A stretch of DNA of 64,000 nt, taken from contig NC_068563.1 of NCBI RefSeq assembly GCF_022201045.2, positions 30,167,001 through 30,231,000 on the forward strand, in the 5' to 3' direction. Below, piece by piece: positions 42,602 through 56,212 of this stretch (its first letter is position 1; the number at the start of each line of letters is the position of its first letter). This DNA is from Citrus sinensis (lineage: Eukaryota > Streptophyta > Magnoliopsida > Sapindales > Rutaceae). Under the pieces are notes generated by a model. The model saw nothing but the letters and a program-made list of their open reading frames with translations. It was not told the DNA's origin and searched no databases. A program made the position numbers and the translations under genes.

Positions 42602-45600
42602 TCAACTTGCTTCTGATGACAATATTTCAAGCTCTGCCCACCAAAGAGGAGATAGTTTGGGCGTTGCTCCATCAGGTTCCATTGCTGTAATTTCCTTCAA
42701 CTTAGCTGCAATGCCTCTCATTGATGGTCTTTGTTTAGGATCAGGGTGGACACAATTCTTGATCACTTCAAGCAATTCCTCAAGCACATTCTCCTGGAAA
42801 GATTTTAGAGTAGGATCCACTATATCTTTTAGCGGCTGCTCTCCTTTCAAGTATTCTGATGCCCAGTTCTCCAGAGAGCCATTTTCTATGGAGTACGGGA
42901 TCCTACCGGTTATCATCTCGAACAAAATAGTCCCAAAGCGATAGACATTGCTCTCTAGATCTACTGCTGAGGTTTCCAGAAGCTCCGTAGCAGCTGATCC
43001 AGTCTTTGCTGCAGTTGTATTGTTCCAGAAACTGAAGTCTGATATTTTGGCTGCATAGTCTTCAGTCAGGTATATAGACGAAGATTGTAGATTTCTATGG
43101 GCAATAGGTGGTGTCAACTGGTGCATATGCTCAAGGCAGTAGGCCATGCCCATTGCTATTCTCAATCTCATTGCCCAGTCCAGGTGCTCAGCTTCTTGTA
43201 CTGCAAAAAATCCATATTTCAAAGTCAATAAGAACATAGAACAGAACATTTAGCTTCGTTTACTCAAAGTTTGATGCTTTTATAGACATGTTTTGTCTAA
43301 ACAAATGGGTTAAGAAGTTTAGCACTTACTGTGTAGATGCTCAAACAGTGATCCATTGGGAGAATACTCAAAAACCATCATTCTTGTGAAAGGCTCATCT
43401 TCTTCACAATATCCAATAAGGTTGACAAAATTTTTGTGGTTCACTTTCGATAATGTGTCTATCTGCAAACAAGACCAAAAGTGACATTCAGAATTCCAAC
43501 AGCTTGCATGAAGTTTATCAAATTTGGATTTCAAAAATTAGAAGTACCTTCTTTCTAAATTGTGATTCTAAATTCTTTGACCAGTCTGCACGAGATTTAA
43601 CTGAAGTCGATGTGACGGCTATTTCAACCCCACTTGACAAAGTTCCCTTATAGACAGTGCCAACTGTGCCATCTGAAAAAGAGCCGATTATATTACTGAA
43701 GTCTTCACAAGCTGCTTCAAGTTCTGATCGCTTGAGCTTGGGTACACCTGAAAAGAAGGCTCTTATTCATTAGCATTCAAGTGTGTAATGGCACAACACG
43801 CTTGTGAGAAATAAAAGAAGTACCTGTTACAAATGCTTTCTGCAGCTGCCCACTTAAACCTGTTACCCAAGGTTTGACAGTAACCACCTTACTGCTTCGG
43901 CAGACCAAAAAGCCAATTGCTGAAATCAGAATGAGTGATAAGCCCCCAATAATTCCAGCCAAAACTAAGACCGTATGATGCTTGGACTTGTGGAGACTCT
44001 CATGAACTTGGCTTGGAGTTGAAGCAGCGAAAGACATTGGAGCACTGTGCAAATGTGGTGGTGAGGAAACAATGGGTATATTTACTGGTGCTGGTGGTAT
44101 TATAAGTGGGGAAGAAACTGATGGAGACTCTGAAGGAGACGGTGAAGGAGAAAATGACGGCGATAACAATGACGACATTGAAGGGGAGAGTGACGGCGAA
44201 ACTAGAGGTTCTGGCGATGAAGCAATAGATGAGGACGATGATGGTTCAGAAGCCTTCCTTTTGGCTTCAAAGCCATTTGTTACCTGCTGCAACATCCTCC
44301 GGAAAGCATTATCTCCAGGTTGGACCTTGTTCCTGACATACAGAATCGAAGTCACTCTGAAGTAGAAAAACTTTTGCATAACGAATGTATATGAGCATTA
44401 TTCAGCTAATGAACCCACACCACACGTTCAAGTATGCTGAAATTCAATTATGCAGACCTCAGTGAGGAAGGCTCTTAGTCAGAAGGATAAAATTAAAACT
44501 AATGCAGTTTCTTCCCGTTCTGCAGACAGTTTTTCCTCTTTCCGTGATGCAGTCCTAAAAATCTCTACTAATGGCAACAACACATTGCTTCTTCACAGCA
44601 TGTGGAAGATTTCAAGATGCATAAAATGGTATCAATTTACAGATTGAAGATGAGCTAAGACCTTAATTTTTAGTAAACAGGAATCTAGTTCTCTTCAACT
44701 ACAGTTATAGTTTCCATAGTTAAGATGTAACTAATTATTCTAATTTATTCTCATTACAGTTGGCTCAAGTCTATTTATAAAGTCTTTTCGTAGAGATTTT
44801 TTTTTTCTGTTACTACCCTTTTGAATATCTTTCTATTTCACGGTTTTAACAGAGCTCGTCTAAGGAAGCAGTGTAACGAACTTCAGTTGCTTACCAAGTA
44901 AATAATCCACTGTTACATGATGCTCTTGAAGCAGCATTAGTTAGCCAACTCTCATCCACCTGAATCTCAGAAATAACCTTAAGCACATGAAGTTCAGGAG
45001 ATATGCCACCAAGGTACTGGTTGTTGTCCAATAAACTGCCATAGGAATCAGATTAGGACTCAATCAAAAGCTTCAAAAATATATATATATGTGTAAAATG
45101 ACAGCTAGAATAAACAGGAGGATTAACTTACAGAGTAGTCAAGGAAAAACTATTGCCAAAATCAGAAGGAAATGGTCCGCTAAAATTGTTAAATCCCAAG
45201 TCCAGGATCTCCAGTTCCTTCAACTCTCCAATCTCTTTAGGAATAGTTCCAAAGAATGAATTGTTGCGCAGAATACTGTTAACACATAACATTCAAAATA
45301 ATGTATAGAAGAAAACAGTACTAATCAAGAGAAATTACAAGCTAATTACATAGATTTTAACTCAGACAGCTGCCCAAGTTCAGGTGCCAGCATCCCTCCA
45401 AGACAAAGATCCCTCAAATTCCTGGAAAAAAAAAAGGATGAAAAGAAGAACCCATCAGCAGTACTGTTATCCAAGTGATATGACAGATCAGAAAAGAATG
45501 GGGAGTTATGCAATTACAATCATCAACATCACAAATGCAGCATTAAACATTTTGTCATCTTGTCACTTTCAAAAGTCTTAAATGTCACATTCAATTGAAT

Positions 45601-46297
45601 TTCTTCATCAACAAAATCAAATGGGGCTGCAATAAATCTTCTGTCCATCCATTTAAACTTTAATCAAGAGCCTTACCCTTCAAAATTAGATCTTCAGCCA
45701 AAATCAATAATTGACTCAACAAACACACCGGTAGCAGTTGAAACAATGGCAAGTGTCATTCATTAATAGCACACAGGTTTTACTTTACACAATGTAATTA
45801 ATTACCATCTCAAATTGATTTTCAAATTCGTAAAAAAAGAAATACAAACAATGATGACCATGTGACTCTATTAAACAAAGATTATGAGATCTATACACCC
45901 TCTAGTGATCAAAAACAGATTCAAACGTTGTGGATTTTCGCACTTAAAAATTTAGACCAAAAGTAGCTCATGAATACATGCATTACGCAACAAACATATA
46001 TGATGTCAATTAATCATTTTCAGAAGCAAAAAACATGTTTTATAAAACAAATCAATGAATGAATCACTCACAAGATAACAACTTTCCCATCTGAGCATTC
46101 AACACCGAACCAAGAACAAGGATTAACATTATCTCCGACTCCGTCGTTATCACCCCATTTTGATAAAGCACCAAAAGGGTCTCTCACCACTCTCTCTCGG
46201 AACCTCAACAGTGCCATCCCTGCAAGTTCATACAGTTATTTGCTTGAAAAAACTCTATGGAGGATATATTATTAGTTATTACATGCAAAAACAAATT

Positions 46298-46345
<48 letters not shown>

Positions 46346-46489
46346 GATATTTAAATTTCTTATTAATAATACAATACCTTCGCTGTTCAGACACCATGCC
46401 AGACTCAGATTCTGAAGAAACAGCAGCATCACCAGCGTCAACGCCGCCATGTTGAGCCTCAACTGGTGAAATCTCCAGGGTTGATTCAT
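42602..46489 (-). CDS. LRR receptor-like pseudokinase (At5g58540/At2g40270/MRH1-like)
   Basis: A plasma-membrane receptor-like protein whose kinase fold is probably inactive. Nine exons in order of translation: 46378-46489, 46072-46219, 45350-45421, 45132-45275, 44895-45035, 43824-44332, 43548-43747, 43330-43462 and 42602-43200. They total 2,058 nt, or 685 residues. A signal peptide (LTLVMLLFLQNLSLAWC), an LRR N-cap (NPCSWFGVEC) and three to four LRRs (~80-190) come first. A Ser/Pro-rich stalk (~230-310) and a membrane span (~326-351) precede the kinase-like domain (~380-660). The usual VAIK lysine is Thr (IAVTST), HRD reads HRN, and DFG reads DFS. The acceptor of exon 6 at 44333-44334 was chosen because it restores the conserved W-N junction. 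A second ATG at 46450 is an alternative start. Confidence 0.87.
46303..46342. repeat. (AT)n microsatellite
   Basis: About 20 AT dinucleotides in intron 1 of the pseudokinase gene. Confidence 0.95.
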
Positions 46490-49400
46490 CCCGAGATGAT
46501 AATAATATTGATAACATATAATATGCAGCTTTGTCTGAACAGGTGTTTGTAATATTATTATATCAACTACCAAACCTAACTTGAGACTCGAGAGAAATAA
46601 AATGAAATGAAAAAAGATATGAAGAGAAAGTACGTGCGTTTGTGGAGCCAAACGAAATGCTTTTGTTTCCAAAGAGTTAAAAGAAGGATCCAGTGATGTT
46701 GGATTTGCATTTGTCTTCTTGTAAGAGTCTTGACTCGCTCTTCGCTCCATCCTCAATTTAAAGCGCCGCCCGCTAAATATTGTTCCACGTGCATAGCACG
46801 TGCTGCTTGCTCTCCTCCACTCCCATTCACCTTCTTCTTATTAATTAGTTTGTGGCAAAATAGAAATAATTTATCCAATTTAAGAATTCTTTCAAAAATC
46901 TGGTAACTCTTTCTGAATAATTGTTTATACGCATCCAAGATTGAGTCCATTTGGAAACTTCATAAAGTGATTTTAAGTCCAGTCTTAAATGGATCAGGAT
47001 CCTCTCATGATCTGATTTTTATCTGAGCAAATTTTGTTAATATAATTAGTAGTTAATAAATTAAAAAGAAAAAATAATTAAATCTTAATTATTCACTACA
47101 CAAATACAAATGGTTTAAGATCTGTAAAATATCAGGAATGCTCAAATCAAGAGAGGATCTTGATTCGTCTTAAATTGTCTCAACCGATTGTTTTTCGATT
47201 CAATATTTGAGAAATATTTCATTTTTCTTTTATGGTATCAAATTTTGAACTTATTAGAAGAGTCCCTAATGCAATGAAAAGAGTGCAAGTAACTTCATTG
47301 CCCAAATAATAATATATTTCCATAATTAAAATGATCAAAAGAACTTAATCGATTGATGGCAATTTCCCTTTTGTTTCCATGGGCTGCTTGTTGAAGAGGT
47401 CCACAACCCATCACTTGGGAGTCATTTCATTTGATTTCCAGCCTGCACAAAATTAAACCAATTCCCATAACGATTAGCTTTATACCCTCTACCGACAATT
47501 GATAAAGACAATCTGAAAATACAATAATTCACATATAATTTTAAATTTTTGTCAAGTTTTGCCAAGTGGGTCCTCAATCGTTTATCATTTTTTTTCACTC
47601 TCAGTTTGGTTCTTTGCCATGTGTGGATCGCGTACATAATACAATTTGTGCTGCAAAATATATGATAAATTAATTAAAAAATGTATGTGAGAGGGCATGG
47701 AGGTCACTTGGAAGGTAAGTAGCAAAGGTGGGGAGAGGTATGATTCTTCAATCATGATAGTGAAGATTAAGAAAATGATGTTTCATCTTCCCCAAATATG
47801 ATTTTGGGATGGGATGTTAATTTGGGCTGATATTTTGATGTTTTGTCTAAACAGTAATTTGAGTAAATGCTTTTTCGACAATAAATGCTTATGCATTGCT
47901 TACTTTTCAATTATTTTACACCTAATTCTGAGGACATTTATCACAAGTATGATTTTACAAGCTACGATGACAGTATGACACTTTTATAGTTCCTTCTCAA
48001 GCTAGTAAAAAAGAAAAAAAAAAGGAAAAATCCTTTTGTGGTGGTTTCTTTAATATAAATAATTTTTTAAAAAAATATATATTTAAAATTTAAAATAACT
48101 GCTAATTAGGTTGATCAAGCACCTCTTTGTCTCGACTTTGAAGATGATAATTTAAATCTCTTCATAAATTTGAGAGTTTATTTTTATATTATTATTTTTA
48201 GTTTTCGATTTCGATTTCTAGATTGACTTTGAGTGGTTGGGTTTTAAGTATATTTCAAATATATTTTGTATTATCTCTGTTTCTATTTTACTCTCAAGTA
48301 TATAAAATTCAAAAACACTCACGATAATCCTTTCAAATTTACCAAAATGGTTGGGGCTTGATTTACAAAAATGTTGATCATTTAAATAATTAACTAGAAA
48401 CTTTGTTGGTCTTTATTGAATTTTGATAAAAGTTCATTTAATTGTGAGTGATTCAACGAACATTAATTACATTTTTTTTTTTCTAATAAAAGAGAAAGAG
48501 AGAGATAATTAAATAAAATGCACTTGTAGATATAATTTGGATTATTATTATTATATAAAAGTTATACATTCAACATTAAAAAGTTTGATACAAAGTTAGG
48601 TGATTCAATGGAGGATGATATTAAGCCATTTGGTGCAACCATATATGTGACATTAGATGTGACAAAAAATTGACAATCCACCATACGAAAACATATGCAC
48701 TAACACTTTGTTAGTACACGTTTGGATGGAAACATTTAACAACAACAATATGTGTATGAGTATATGTAAAATAAGTAAATGATTTTGATGATCTTCAGCT
48801 AGGCGTGGACCAGAATTTAGATACTTGGCCTCGAATTTTCGTTGATGGATGGACTCATGACTCATGAGCGGAAGTGGGGCTCAATGGATAAGCTTTTGAA
48901 GAAACAGACAATGCAGCTTCCTTTCCTTTGGAATTAGAAATTGGAAAAATGGCTTGCAACCTCTTCATAGTGGGACAGTAAAGCAGCGAGCCAGCAGTAT
49001 TATAAACAACTAATTCAAGCTCATGTTACTTAGCTTGAGATTCAGCTACTATTTTATTAGCTTGTGCATGTTTGGTATCTGATTTTTATGGTTCCCAGTA
49101 GTAAGCTTTACGTTTTCGATTCTTTTTGTTCAAAGAATTCTTACTCTTTTCAAAAAGGCTATCTGGCAATGTTTACAGTTTCATAAAACATTTTGGATAT
49201 GTTTGGGCCTCCAAGTCCTATTTCCCCGGTTTGTAATAATGAATCTGAATTCTTCCTCTCATGGAATCACCATGGGATTCATTCAAACTCAAGGCTGCTC
49301 ACTAGGGCATTTTTTTTTTGTAGCTAGATATAGATACGTACATTTGGAAAGGAATACACTCTCACCGCTAACATTAAGAGATATTTGAACCCTTCCCACT

Positions 49401-51681
49401 GCCAATGAGTTCTCAGTTGCAACAATTATAAGAATATTCAATTTCTTGCGGCAGTTGTTGCTTGTTGAATGGCAAGTACACACTTCCTCTATACACTTCT
49501 TTTCCATTGTGGTTCCCAGAAGTCATGGCTTTGTGGCAGCTCCAAGGAATGTCCGGGCCACTGTAATTTTAAATTTTCCCTTAGTTTAAAGTATTAGCTA
49601 AACATACCCATTTTCATTACACGGCATATCCTAATAGTAAAAAATCTTTCTCAATAATTAAGTATTACAATACCCATTAACATTTTTACATCAAAATCTC
49701 TTTCCAAATTTTACCATCAGTCTTGAACAATTCACAAGTTTGAGCAATGAGGAGCTTTCGAACTTACCTAACCCCAAGAGTTGGTAAAATAATGATTAAA
49801 GAATTTCTGCAATTTGCTGACAAGAAAATTTGCTCTTTTCTACTGTTAGCAGGCTGTTAAAATTTTATTTTTTTGCTTTAAAAACAATGCATGACAACAA
49901 GAAGAAGCATGCTGTTGTCAGCAGGAAACAGGATTAAATCAATATTCAATCCAATCGCTTCATTTTTTGTCATGTAATTGTCTAGTGTCTTGGCTTTCAA
50001 GTCTGTAAGGTGACGATTTTGTTATCAATATAATTTAGTTTTTATCTAATTGATTAGATTCCTAAGCATAATCCTCCAGGATAATAGTCTTAAGATTTGA
50101 AACCAATTGGCGATTGAGCTATGGTCCGGAACTTAATTATCAATTCTCGATGGCCATGGATGCAGAAGGGAAGTCAGAAGCTGCCCACTTGGGTATCTTT
50201 GTCCGCAAATTAAACTTCTATTTGATCATTCCATGAGCCCATAGAGCTGTAATCTTGCCGGGACTGAAGAAAATCAACTTGCATAACATTTGAAAACCAA
50301 CTACTAATTAGAAATATATCGTGGCTATATTTGGATCGTTTGAAGCAAGGCTCTCGTATTTATAGCCACGATCAAGCACTAGAAAAACAGATAAAATAAA
50401 ACAAACTACTATCATGAAAGACGAATCATTCGTACGTTGTCAATCACAATTCACTTTCTCTTACTCATCCCTCCATGCAGCAGCTTTTGCTGCTGAATAT
50501 TTCACTTTGCATTCAGGCTCGCTAACAAAGTACAATTACGTAATTATTCCAAGTCATTATTATTTGATTGGCCACACAAGCGAATAAGGAAATCAACTTT
50601 CCACCATCCAAATGCAAGGCATATTGGGTTCATTAACTCTCTTTAAATAATTTAATAGCAAACTTACCTGGATAAATGGCACTAAAAAAGTAAAAAAAAA
50701 AAAAAAGATGCTCAAAAAAATTGTCTTGCGCCCCGCCCTCTTATCCTATAAGTGGAAATACAAATAAAATAACATGATGACAGTGATTATCTTTAGAATT
50801 ATTGTCGTGTTGATCATCAAATATAATATAACGGAGGTATTCTAAAATTTCTTTGTCGTTAATATGCCTACATATTTGTGAATGTATCACATTATGAATG
50901 GACCAACCGTTAATTTATTTGCTATTTTTGGATTTGTTTTGTATAATTTAATCTACACCTGGTGTTTCCAGAAATGAAGGATCCTCTTCTTCGTCAACTT
51001 CTGTGGCATCAACAATTAATTTCAAGTATTGTGTGGTTTTATTTTCAAGTGAAATAAAGATTTCTAGAATGAAAAACATAAAGCAGGAACCAAGAAATTA
51101 ACTGCATTCGCCTTTCAGTTTCTAAGTTGGTCGTAGAGCCACTATCAACAAAGATTGAAAACAAACCCATAAACATTAGGATCTCCATGTTTACAAACTG
51201 CAAGCAACTTTGATTGGATGAGTGCATTGGGCTGATGCTCTAATTAATGTGCTTTTACCTGAAGAAATACAGATTATTATTTATTGTATGCTAATTAATA
51301 ATAATGCAAAGTGTTCTAGTCTATGTCCGGTGTCCATCTTGACGTGAAACTCGAAGAAGCTGCTTTCTGTAAATTTTGTACCACAAATTAAACTAACAAA
51401 TTAATCTATCTGCATGGCCAATTCACTCAAACACCAGAGATTTCCCACTCCGCAACCAGACTAGAAACTAAGAATTCTCAAGAATGGAGGGTGGCACTCC
51501 CGTTCCAAGATATAGATCGTTTTCCAATTGATTGTATTAATTCAAAGGAATTCTCATTTGAATAAAATCCTATGCAAAGCTAAAATCAACCATGGCATTG
51601 TAACTATTCACATAACAATGAGGTTCTATATGGGAAAAGGCGATCTTGCACAACTGCCATCTTGTAATCCAAAAACTGAAG
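46490..51681. other. Long spacer without recognised genes
   Basis: The left end holds the promoter and leader of the pseudokinase gene, and the right end the 3' region of the ubiquitin/LRR gene. Between them I see AT-rich DNA, A-runs (48009, 50690) and only short open frames with no domain. No clear transposon ends were found. Confidence 0.5.
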
Positions 51682-52458
51682 TCAGCTTTTATCAGCACCT
51701 TCGTCAAATTCAGTAGAACCCATGACTCTGAAATCCAATTGCTTCTGATGCTTTGCACGCCGGCGTTTATCAAAATCATCCCATCCTTCTAACTGTCAGA
51801 AGAACACTGTAATAAGCATTCTGATAAAAGTTGGGCAAACTGTGGCACTTGATAAAAGGTAGTGAGATAACTACAAACCTGACGTAGGGCATCCATTGTA
51901 ATTTCTGTATTATGAAGTTCCAGTGTGGAGAGCTGAACACACTTGCTGAATAATGTTGTTGGGAGGGATTTCAGAGCATTGTTATCAAGCTGCAAAGCCT
52001 GAAAGAGATATTTAACAAATTAAGATCTATACATAGTGGCAGATCTCATTTCATGCACATCACGGAGGGAAAAGAAAAGAATTGATCAACCTAGTGATTT
52101 AAACTATCTAACCATCCTCTGATAAGAATGTCTTATATTCACTTGTGAAACAATAACCAAGACAAAGCAAAATTATTACTTCTTACAGCAAACTTGAGTT
52201 TTAGTATAGAAACAGATAAAGAAGAGGAAAGAATTTAAACAACAATGAATAGAGTAGGAACCTTTAGATAATGCAAATTTTCAAGAGTCACTGGCAACCC
52301 TGACAGAAGATTTGATGAAAGATCAATCTGCATCACAAGAAGACCAAGTTAAGCAAGATGATATTTTAATCTATTATATTTAATTGGAAACAGTCCTTGT
52401 TTGCAGCACATAAGCTAATTAGCTATACCTCTTCTTCATATTAGGATTTTCTCTTTTT

Positions 52459-52503
<45 letters not shown>

Positions 52504-55173
52504 GTGGTGGGGGGTGTGGGGGATGTGGTGGGGGGTAATTGAAAAAAGGAAGGACAAGAAAAGAACAGATAAAACACCAAGAATTCTACCTCAATAAGGG
52601 AAGTGCAATTGCCTATACTCTCAGGAAGAAAGCTTATCCTGAGCCAGAAAGCAGAAAATCAAGAACTATAAAGCCATCCACAGAGATACAAATTGAACCA
52701 AGCTCAATATAAGGGAAAAGTCTTATTCCATAGCCCTCTATTGCCAATGAAGAGTTTCTAAATATTACCTATTGTTGTTGGCTTTCAAAACTTCAAGTTT
52801 ACTCAAAAGTCCAATTTCAGTTGGGAGGGTAGTTAACTTGTTGTTTGAGACATCTAGATGCTGCAGGGCAGTCAGATGACCCAATATGCCAGGCAAAGAG
52901 TTCAAGCTGCAGAAAATATGAAGTTAATGAATATCATAAATATGCAACAACCATTATAGGCACATAGCAAGTGAACCTACGCTTCCAGGCAACGTCCTCA
53001 TATTCATGACCAAAAAGCATGCATTTCAAGAGGAATGATTGAAGAAACTCTATGGGAAGTATGTGCACTCATTCAAATAATTATACACGTACATATGGTA
53101 AACTCGTTAGCCCAGACAGATTTGAATCTGATAACATTTTTTAATGCTACGAAGGTGTGGGGAAGTCTTAAATTTGATCATTAAAATTTCCTTCCTCTGG
53201 TATTCACTATTATTACTACCTTTCATTTTCATTTCTGCTTTCTATTATTTTCTTTATATATATAGCAGCAGCAGAATACACCAAACTACCATTACAACTA
53301 ACTTTTTAGCAATAACAATTTGAACAAAAGCACTAGCCTATCATGTCATGTTAATTTTAAGATCCTCCACTACCTGATCATCATCATCAAGTCATCATTG
53401 GAATAAAAACTGCCACAAACTCAAGCAAGTAACAGGGCAATGTTTCGTATATGCTGAATAAATTCTACAAGACAATGTACACGATAGAACAGAACTACTA
53501 ACCAGTTTCGGCTAATAGATAGAACCGTTAGATGCTTCAATTTTGCAAGTTGTACCCAGCTAATGGAATCATTGGATAAATCATTTGCGTCAAGGAGCAG
53601 TTTCTGCAAAAGAAAATTGACTAGAGGTTGACATTTCTAGGACCTCATAGAAAGGTTACTAGCTGAAGTAGAAACACCAAGTTTGAAACAGATGACTACC
53701 TTCAAGCCAGTCAAACCATCAATTTGGTCTGGAACACACTGAATGGAGTTGGTTCTGATATCAAGGACTCTTATAAAAGGTGAGCAATCCCATACTTCAT
53801 CTGGAATAGCCTTTGAAAATAAAATAAGTAGTCTTTAATCTACCTAATTGATATATATAGAAAAAGAAGCTTAAAAGATGCTGATTGCTTTCATTTTTAT
53901 CTCCGATAAATAAAAATTTATTCTTCTCATTTGGATTTGTTACTCTATGTTTTGCGTTTAAAAGAAATATAACTTCACACGATAACGTTTCTACTATTGT
54001 TAAAAATATAAAAAAGAAATGCAGCGCATGGGAAATTTTGAATGCAAAAGAATTACAGTAAAATGCACACATTATCCCCAAGATTTCTACATATCTGCGG
54101 TCAGAACTTGCTAGAATTCACACCCAATCAATTGAATTATTCAACTATGATATACAGATACTAGACTAGTTTCCATTATTAAATAATTAGATTGCATAAC
54201 TGCATGAAAAGTTGACAATAAGCCAAAAGTCAAGAATGTGATACAAAATGATTAATTAGGTTCTGCAGTCAGCTGACCTGAATTTTGCCTGAAATGATTC
54301 ACTATGTTCTCAGTATTCATACCTTCAAGTTGTGTTCGGCCAACGCTATTACTCCAGTAGCCTTCCACCTTTCTGAAGAGGTCTTGCCAACCGGAACCAT
54401 CTTCATGTCTCTCACTCTATCAGTCTTCCTTGAAGTAATAGGGCTCTGAGCTTCTTTCAATATAGGGCCATCCTGTTCACAAGATACATCAATTAAAGGA
54501 ATCAGGACGTGAAACCATCCTATTTATCGACATAACAAGCTTCCAGAAACAGCATTTCTTTCGAGGATTCCATGAATTTCTATTTTGTTTTACAATACAG
54601 AAAGTCAGAAATTAACTCAAAGCTTGTCAATCACATCGTGTACAATCTAAATCACTTTCAACATACAAAAAAGGTCAAATCTTTCAGTTAAATTAACAAA
54701 TCTTTTTTCACAGAAAAGAACATCTCAATTCAATTAGAGAAGTAAGAAACTGAATATGCTTCCTTCTTTCCACAATTTCCTCAACTGGTCAAGATGATGC
54801 GTCAAATAAAGAAAAAGATAGAGACTGATAAAGATACCCCTTGATGCACACCCTGAGTGCCAATTAGCATGAGCTTAACTCCATTTGTAACCCCAGCTAC
54901 TCCCAAAGTCTCTTCATTCGCCAAAACCTTCCCTTTTAACATGAACACGCAAAAATTTAATCACCAAGAAACAAAAAGAATCAATTTTGAATCATGGGCA
55001 TTGATTTTATATCGAATGTAACCTTTGAAGATGAGTTTTTGGCCACGAGGAAGGACATTTGTGAGAGGCAAGAGAAGATTCTTCAGGCGTAGAACGGTAG
55101 AATCAGGCGAAAGCGTTATTGGTATTGGTCTTCCACAGAATTTCACAGTGATCTTAATTTCATTATCACCCAT
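51682..55173 (-). CDS. Ubiquitin-like and LRR domain protein (At2g30105-like)
   Basis: A soluble protein joining an N-terminal ubiquitin-like domain to leucine-rich repeats; its biochemical role is not established. Ten exons in order of translation: 55023-55173, 54838-54932, 54323-54472, 53700-53810, 53503-53603, 52769-52906, 52590-52638, 52262-52327, 51879-51998 and 51682-51792. They total 1,092 nt, or 363 residues, in frame. The ubiquitin-like fold spans ~1-75 (KITVKFCGRPIPITLSPDST; TVLRLKNLLL). LRRs run from ~130 to ~325 with SLP/TLP-type repeats (LNSLPGILGHLTALQHLDVS; LTTLPTEIGLLSKLEVLKAN), of the plant intracellular Ras-group or SHOC2 kind. The C-terminus is basic then acidic (DKRRRAKHQKQ). 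Intron 7 contains a 34-base G run. In Arabidopsis the homologue sits beside the PPR gene At2g30100; here the two are 27 kb apart. Confidence 0.88.
52454..52536. repeat. T15-G34 homopolymer and G-rich tract
   Basis: Fifteen Ts and 34 Gs in a row are followed by GTGTGGTGGGGGGTGTGGGG-type sequence, within intron 7 of the ubiquitin/LRR gene. It reads C-rich in the transcript. The plus strand should form G-quadruplexes, and the exact length is prone to sequencing error. Confidence 0.9.
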
Positions 55174-55430
55174 CTTCTTCTTCTTCTTGCTTTGTTTTCC
55201 TTCCTAATGATGACTGGTTTTGTTGCGAGACCTCTTTCTTTCTTTCTTTTTCTTTTTTTTCAAGAAACAAAAAGTATTCTTCTTTTTTGAGAATAGAAAA
55301 TGCTACTGGAGGCGGAATAGGATTTGAATGTCAGTTCTTAAAACTTCTAGGGTCTATTGATATATTGATGCAAATTTTAGCGGGACTGAGTGTTATTTTC
55401 CCTTTTACGTTATTTAATTGGAGATGGGAA
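55174..55430. promoter_or_regulatory. Promoter side of the ubiquitin/LRR gene
   Basis: A short spacer with a pyrimidine/T-rich patch at 55228-55260 just upstream of the minus-strand start codon. Confidence 0.4.
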
Positions 55431-55439
55431 TTCACCTAC

Positions 55440-56212
55440 GGTACCGCGGTACCGTATCACTGCTTTGTCTTTTGTACCACCGTAAATTTTTATAAAACTC
55501 TTTTTACTTATTTTTATTTTAATTTTACTTCACAAATATTAAGTTAATTTCTCCCAAAGCCGTAAATCCTTCAACGGCCGATCAACGGCAAATCGGCTCC
55601 CCCGGTGACTGTGGTTGGTCGGAAAAGACAGAGGGAATTATGGGGAACAAAATCGAAGTGGTTCTGTCACCGGAAACCAGCGAAATCACGGTGAATTGAA
55701 GCGACAATTCCGTGACTTTTCACTACTTCGATCGGCAGCTTTCCGAACGGTTTCCTGTGATAAGGATGGCATGGATATGACCCGCGTCGCACGAGCTTCC
55801 TATCGGTACCAACCTTCGCCGGTATATGGCCGGAAAAGGAAATGAAATCCGGGTCGAGTTCGAGGGTTCGGGTCGAACTGATTATTTTTGCGACAAGGAT
55901 GACATGAAGATGACCGGCATCGCACGAGCTTCCGATCGGTACCAACCTTGGTCGGAGGAGTGGCCGAAAACGGAAACGAAATCTAGGTCGGGTTCGTGGG
56001 TATTATGATAAAGAGAGGGGTATTGTGATGTATGTGCAATATAGAATAAAAATGTGTAAATAATAAATAGTTTAAGGTGCTACTAAAATGTTTATATGGA
56101 TGCAGTAGAAATTAACTTAATATTTGTAAACCAAAAATTAAATAACATTGAGTAAAAGGGGTTCTATGAAAATTTACAGCTGCGCTGGCACAAAAGACAA
56201 AAACAGTGGCGC
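55440..56212. mobile_element. Long-TIR DNA element, ~770 bp, with internal duplication
   Basis: The left arm reads CACTGCTTTGTCTTTTGT, then CCGTAAATTTTTATAAAAC, then ACAAATATTAAGTTAATTTCT (55532-55552). The right arm carries their inverses, with the last 21 bases exact at 56107-56127 and the outer blocks at ~56145-56210. Arms are thus ~110 bp or longer. The centre (55755-56000) is GC-richer and holds two diverged copies of a ~125-bp unit with CGCACGAGCTTCC and ATCGGTACCAACCTT. It may be a non-autonomous MULE-type element; target duplications were not resolved. The open frames inside carry no domain. Confidence 0.7.

Noticed and set aside
44333-44379. Exon 6 of the pseudokinase starting at the nearer TTCAG acceptor
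   Set aside because: That join gives a stop codon; the acceptor at 44333-44334 restores the expected Trp-Asn junction.
46490-46756. Upstream extension of the pseudokinase first exon to a start at 46756
   Set aside because: The extension has no signal-peptide logic and precedes a good signal peptide starting at 46489 or 46450; it is probably leader sequence.
55615-56008. Open frames in the long-TIR element
   Set aside because: They are translations of the duplicated unit, with no domain and no conserved start.
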